This document shows, in pieces, positions 14,952 to 16,617 of a DNA stretch of 16,617 bases. A model generated the notes under the pieces. The model did not search any database. It was given only the letters and a program-made list of their open reading frames with translations, and had not been told where the DNA came from. Each line of letters begins with the position of its first letter. Within the stretch, counting starts at the first letter, position 1. Origin of the DNA: CAZDCZ01 sp964504155 (GTDB taxonomy: Bacteria > Bacteroidota > Bacteroidia > Bacteroidales > UBA12077); contig CAZDCZ010000066.1 of the NCBI GenBank assembly GCA_964504155.1, forward strand, positions 1 through 16,617, in the 5' to 3' direction. Position numbers and translations under genes: made by a program.

Positions 14952-15308
14952 ATGGAACAATCGAAAAACAATTACTCATTAAAAATTTACGCAAGTACTA
15001 CCGATAAAATTGAACATGAATTATTGTACGAATATTTGGTATTAAAAGCAAAAGATGAAGGATTGTCGGGGACTACTGTTACACGGGGAATTATGGGCTT
15101 TGGTGCAAGCAGTAAAATTCATTCGTCGAAATTTTGGGAACTAACCGAAAAATTACCTGTAACAATAGAAATTATCGATAAACAGGAAAAATTAATGGTT
15201 TTTTTTAACTTAATTAAAAAAGATTTAAATGATATGCCCAAAGGTTGTTTAGTAACTATTGAACCAGTTTCGGTATTATTATATAAATCGGGTAAAAAGA
15301 AAGATTAG
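14952..15308 (+). CDS. DUF190-family protein, CrcB partner
   Basis: This 118-residue soluble protein belongs to DUF190, whose members have a PII-like ferredoxin fold. The typical features are YEYLVLKAKDEGLSGTTVTRGIMGFGASSKIH (shown as YEYLVLKAKDEG, then SGTTVTRGIMGFG at about 38-50) and a second strand-helix-strand unit, KLPVTIEIIDKQEKLMVF. Glycines and the TRGIMGFG loop sit where PII relatives bind a ligand. DUF190 genes accompany crcB in many genomes, so it may modulate the fluoride channel or sense a small metabolite; this has not been shown. The ATG lies 2 bp after the crcB stop. A convergent gene ends 56 bp beyond, with no clear terminator hairpin between. Confidence 0.88.
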   Translation: MEQSKNNYSLKIYASTTDKIEHELLYEYLVLKAKDEGLSGTTVTRGIMGFGASSKIHSSKFWELTEKLPVTIEIIDKQEKLMVFFNLIKKDLNDMPKGCLVTIEPVSVLLYKSGKKKD

Positions 15309-15364
15309 TATTCGGCAACGAGGAAATATTAAAATGAATCTATCGCTTATTAAAAGTTAAAGTA

Positions 15365-16540
15365 TTAATTCTTAAGATTTTCTATAGCTAGTTTTATTTG
15401 ATTTAAAGCTTTTACTAATATTTCTTTCGGACAAGCAATATTCATGCGCATAAAACCCTGTCCTTCAGCGCCAAAAGTAGCACCATCGTTTAAACCTATA
15501 CCTGCTTCTTGTATAAAAAAGTTTTTTAATTGTTGTTGATTCAAATTCAATTCTCTACAATCGAGCCAAATAAGATATGTTCCTTCAGGTTTAATGATTG
15601 ATATCCCGGGGATATTTTTTTTAATAAATTTATCGGCATAAGTAATATTATTGCTTAAATACTGTAATAATTCATCTAACCATATATCGCCATTATTATA
15701 TGCTGCTTCTGAAGCTATTGATCCAAATACATTTCCACTCCCAATATGAATTTGTTCAACAATATTATTATATTTCTGTAATAATGAATTATTTGAACAT
15801 ACTACAGAAGCTGTTGCTAAACCTGCTATATTAAATGTTTTACTTGCTGCAAGAAAAGACAAAGTATTATTAGCTATCTCGTTATTTATCGATGCCATTG
15901 GAGTATATTTATAATTACGATATACCAAATCGCAATGAATTTCATCGGATATTATTAATACATTATTTTTAATACATATATTGGCGAGTTTTGTCAGTTC
16001 TTTTTTAGTCCATACCGAACCACCGGGATTATGAGGATTCGATACGATAATCATTTTAGCCTTCGGTGCTTTCTTGGCTAAATCGTCGAAATTGATATTG
16101 TACCTTCCGTTTTCTAATTTTAATGGATTTGTTACTACTTTACGATTATTGTTTTCGATAGCAGAGAAAAAAGGAAAATACACAGGTGGTTGAATAATAA
16201 TGCCATCGTTAATCTTGGTAAAAGCTTGTATAGCCATATTTACAGCCGGAACTACACCCGGACTAAAGGCTATCCATTCTTTATTTATTTTCCAGTTATG
16301 TCGACGCTTTACCCAATTAATAAGGGCATCGAAATACGAATCGGAACGATAAGAATAACCAAAAATCTCGTGCTCTGCCCTTCTTTTAACAATATCGACA
16401 ATAAAATCGGGTGTTTTAAAATCCATATCGGCAACCCACATTGGAATAATATCTTTCCTTCCAAAAAGTTGCTCTCGCAAATCGAATTTTACCGAATTTG
16501 TATTTGTCCTATCTATTATCTCGTCGAAATTATATGTCAT
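15365..16540 (-). CDS. MalY/PatB-family PLP-dependent aminotransferase / C-S lyase
   Basis: This 391-residue fold-type I PLP enzyme carries the catalytic lysine Lys234 in AASKTFNIAGL. The cofactor-ring aspartate is Asp199 (ISDEIH), and Asn171 lies in SNPHNPGG (167-174). Arg365 in GFMRMNIACP binds the substrate carboxylate. The start region DRTNTNSVKFD...PMWVADMDF (11-41) is diagnostic for MalY/PatB proteins. Members cleave cystathionine or cysteine conjugates (beta C-S lyase) to pyruvate, ammonia and a thiol; some are annotated as aminotransferases, and the substrate here cannot be told from sequence. The length is normal. The gene stands alone on its strand, convergent with DUF190, and has its own promoter near 16590. 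Confidence 0.93.
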   Translation of the reverse strand: MTYNFDEIIDRTNTNSVKFDLREQLFGRKDIIPMWVADMDFKTPDFIVDIVKRRAEHEIFGYSYRSDSYFDALINWVKRRHNWKINKEWIAFSPGVVPAVNMAIQAFTKINDGIIIQPPVYFPFFSAIENNNRKVVTNPLKLENGRYNINFDDLAKKAPKAKMIIVSNPHNPGGSVWTKKELTKLANICIKNNVLIISDEIHCDLVYRNYKYTPMASINNEIANNTLSFLAASKTFNIAGLATASVVCSNNSLLQKYNNIVEQIHIGSGNVFGSIASEAAYNNGDIWLDELLQYLSNNITYADKFIKKNIPGISIIKPEGTYLIWLDCRELNLNQQQLKNFFIQEAGIGLNDGATFGAEGQGFMRMNIACPKEILVKALNQIKLAIENLKN

Positions 16541-16589
16541 TATTTAAAAATTCTTGCTATATAAAATTGTTTAACTATTTAATTTGTAT

Positions 16590-16597
16590 CAAATATA
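16590..16597 (-). promoter_or_regulatory. -7 box for the MalY/PatB-type gene
   Basis: On the minus strand TATATTTG matches the Bacteroidota -7 consensus TAnnTTTG exactly. It lies about 50 bp before the ATG at 16540, giving a leader of about 43 nt, close to that of truA. The -33 element would fall at the window edge and is only partly visible (T-rich). Confidence 0.5.
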
Positions 16598-16617
16598 ATA
16601 TATGGGATAATAAAATT

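Noticed and set aside
16190..16564. Plus-strand open frame opposite the MalY/PatB-type gene
   Set aside because: It is antisense to a well-supported enzyme and reads as a shadow frame with no recognisable motif.

Overview
The window looks like a low-GC chromosome segment of a member of the Bacteroidota, probably close to Bacteroidales/Marinilabiliales; the rank below phylum is a guess. The signs are a complete Bat (Bacteroides aerotolerance) operon with moxR and a DUF58 gene, signal peptides ending in ...FAQ or ...YSQ, start codons without clear Shine-Dalgarno sequences, and -7 boxes of the Bacteroidota form TAnnTTTG in front of several genes.

Positions 1-2480 look like an accessory region. 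Two related imperfect repeats (13-60, cut by the window edge, and about 991-1087) share GAAACAGG, ATCCC and ACCGTT in the same order. They bracket a small minus-strand operon: a four-helix membrane protein (401-808) overlapping by ATGA a 66-residue Cro/XRE-type regulator (204-404). A good promoter (848-878) reads into it. The second repeat can fold into a compact branched structure and resembles the recombination sites of integron-like gene cassettes. Next come a 40-bp-spaced imperfect repeat (1121-1180), a frameshifted gene remnant (1190-1369) and an orphan multi-spanning membrane protein (1376-2419). The stretches 61-203 and 885-990 hold nothing I can name.

Positions 2684-11578 are one minus-strand operon of nine genes, transcribed moxR, a 142-residue secreted protein, DUF58, a BatD-like membrane protein, batA, batB, batC, batD, batE. 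Gaps are 14-38 bp, except about 80 bp of AT-rich DNA between batC and batD. A hairpin with a T-run (2449-2471) is a candidate operon terminator. The expected division of labour is a cytoplasmic MoxR AAA+ ATPase and DUF58 protein, two membrane-anchored VWA proteins with intact metal sites, and TPR, BatD and SH3 proteins facing the periplasm. Together they would form an envelope complex, generally linked to envelope maturation or stress tolerance.

Positions 12042-15308 run on the plus strand: truA (tRNA pseudouridine synthase) behind a recognisable promoter, then a HAMP-GAF membrane sensor with no output domain, crcB (fluoride channel) 8 bp after it, and a DUF190 gene 2 bp further on. The last gene, 15365-16540 on the minus strand, is a MalY/PatB-type PLP enzyme with its own TAnnTTTG promoter near the window end. 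The most unusual signals are the repeat-bounded cassette at the left edge, the output-less sensor joined to crcB-DUF190, and the extra secreted gene between moxR and DUF58.
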